DNA of 14,346 nucleotides from contig JAABYK010000365.1 in the NCBI GenBank assembly GCA_011775825.1, forward strand, positions 1 through 14,346, written 5' to 3'. The position numbers and the translations under genes are program-made. Shown piece by piece: positions 13,843-14,346 of this stretch. The notes under the pieces are model-generated. The model was not told the DNA's origin and did not search any database. It saw nothing but the letters and a program-made list of their open reading frames with translations. Each line of letters begins with the position of its first letter. The first letter of the stretch is position 1. Origin of the DNA: Candidatus Zhuqueibacterota bacterium (GTDB lineage: Bacteria; Zhuqueibacterota; Zhuqueibacteria; Oceanimicrobiales; Oceanimicrobiaceae).

Positions 13843-14239
13843 GCGCCCCTGCCGTACTAGCCGATTTCGCTCTCAGTACTTGCACCTCCACCTCGATCTG
13901 CGACAGGTCCACCAGCTTGAAACATTCCTTGCCGGCAGAAACCTGCTCGCCCTGCTCCACCTGCAAGTCTGCTACGTACCCCGAAAACGGCGCGCGGACC
14001 TCGGTGTAACTCAGGTTCAGTTCTGCTCGCTGCACGGCCACTGCCGCGGCGGTCAAGCCGCTTTTATGGCGCATAATCTCCTCCCGCTTTTTCCCGGCCA
14101 GCACCTGCGCAGTCTCATAGTCCAGCTTGGCCTGCAAAAATGCCTGCTCCGAAATCTCCCCACGCTCAAATTTCTTCTGTGACTTATCTAAATACGATTT
14201 CCCTTTCTTTGAGCTGTCGGCGTTTATTCCATCTTCCAT
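13544..14239 (-). CDS. Membrane fusion (HlyD/AcrA-type) efflux protein, hairpin and lipoyl part
   Basis: N-terminal piece of the same adaptor. Reading from 14239, LDKSQKKFERGEISEQAFLQ and AKLDYETAQVLA are the returning helix of the alpha-hairpin. RAELNLSYTEVRAPFSGYVA, DLQVEQGEQVSAGKECFKLV and DLSQIEVEVQV are the lipoyl half and the start of the barrel. Family resemblance stops at VQVL (about 13868); from there to 13544 the reading is out of frame. Joined, the two parts give only about 268 residues, against 350-450 normally. The signal peptide, first lipoyl half and first helix are missing. All three minus-strand frames are closed within 14240-14346, so the N-terminus is not just beyond a shift. 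It is probably a 5'-truncated gene. Confidence 0.75.
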   Translation of the reverse strand: MEDGINADSSKKGKSYLDKSQKKFERGEISEQAFLQAKLDYETAQVLAGKKREEIMRHKSGLTAAAVAVQRAELNLSYTEVRAPFSGYVADLQVEQGEQVSAGKECFKLVDLSQIEVEVQVLRAKSASTAGAHGRGDFSGLPRRNVPRPGGAHQPHGRPGDQDHESDRAAGESRQTHFARDVRLRQVGGTDFQRPLFGAERGHSRPRSAQIGVHHPGWSGEMVLRGDGTGE

Positions 14240-14257
14240 CTTCTGTCTTCTATCTTC
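14227..14257. repeat. Heptamer tandem repeat at the broken 5' end of the efflux gene
   Basis: About 4.4 units of TTCYRTC (TTCCATC, TTCCATC, TTCTGTC, TTCTATC, TTC). On the coding (minus) strand it reads as a GAAGATG-type purine run. It lies exactly where similarity to the membrane fusion family stops, overlapping the apparent start codon at 14239. Confidence 0.7.
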
Positions 14258-14346
14258 GCTTGCGATGTATCCGTTATTCCCGCGGATTCAAATTGGATCT
14301 AAATCGGTCGGGAGTTCAGCGGACAAGGTGGGGCTGCTGAACGTTT

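Overview
The window carries a damaged type III-A (Csm) CRISPR effector operon with ordinary genes on both sides. Nothing in it fixes the taxon. The moderate-to-low GC content, long AT-rich spacers with palindromic repeat modules, a six-bladed beta-propeller protein, an ISKra4-family insertion sequence and a TPR module of the type often fused to secreted enzymes all fit an uncultured FCB-group bacterium (Calditrichota/KSB1-like). That assignment is a low-confidence inference.

Layout. Positions 1-1079 hold no gene but contain several hairpins and repeats. Positions 1080-2744 encode a secreted protein that joins a TPR module to an ABC-type sugar-binding protein. Positions 2745-3370 are a second repeat-bearing spacer, ending with a good sigma70-type promoter (3185-3213). 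The csm operon follows on the plus strand: cas10/csm1 (3371-6038, read in three successive frames), csm2 (6054-6494), csm3 (6491-8876, split by an insertion sequence), csm4 (8849-9841), csm5 (9838-10887) and a membrane-anchored CARF protein (10907-11634, in two frames). After the operon come a beta-propeller fragment (11772-12623), a coiled-coil protein with a nuclease-like C-terminal domain (12695-13417) and, on the minus strand, the C-terminal two thirds of an HlyD/AcrA-type membrane fusion protein (14239-13435).

How the genes would work together. Csm2, Csm3, Csm4 and Csm5 form the crRNA-guided complex with Cas10. Csm3 cuts target RNA. Cas10 keeps both an HD nuclease motif and a GGDD cyclase motif, so target binding should trigger cyclic oligoadenylate synthesis. 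No Csm6 ribonuclease is present. In its place the operon ends with a two-helix membrane protein carrying a CARF domain, which suggests a membrane-targeting (Cam1-like) abortive response. No cas6, cas1, cas2 or CRISPR array lies in the window, so crRNAs must come from elsewhere.

State of the locus. csm3 is cut at codon 161 by a 1660-bp ISKra4-family element (6972-8631) flanked by a perfect 9-bp target duplication; removing the element and one duplicate restores an exact 238-residue Csm3. Separately, cas10 (twice), the CARF gene (once) and the membrane fusion gene (twice) each look as if they lost one base, in every case explainable at or next to a short homopolymer. This pattern suggests read-level base-calling errors at least as much as true decay. 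The IS insertion, in contrast, looks real. The IS also carries a leader with inverted repeats that could block transposase translation from read-through transcripts.
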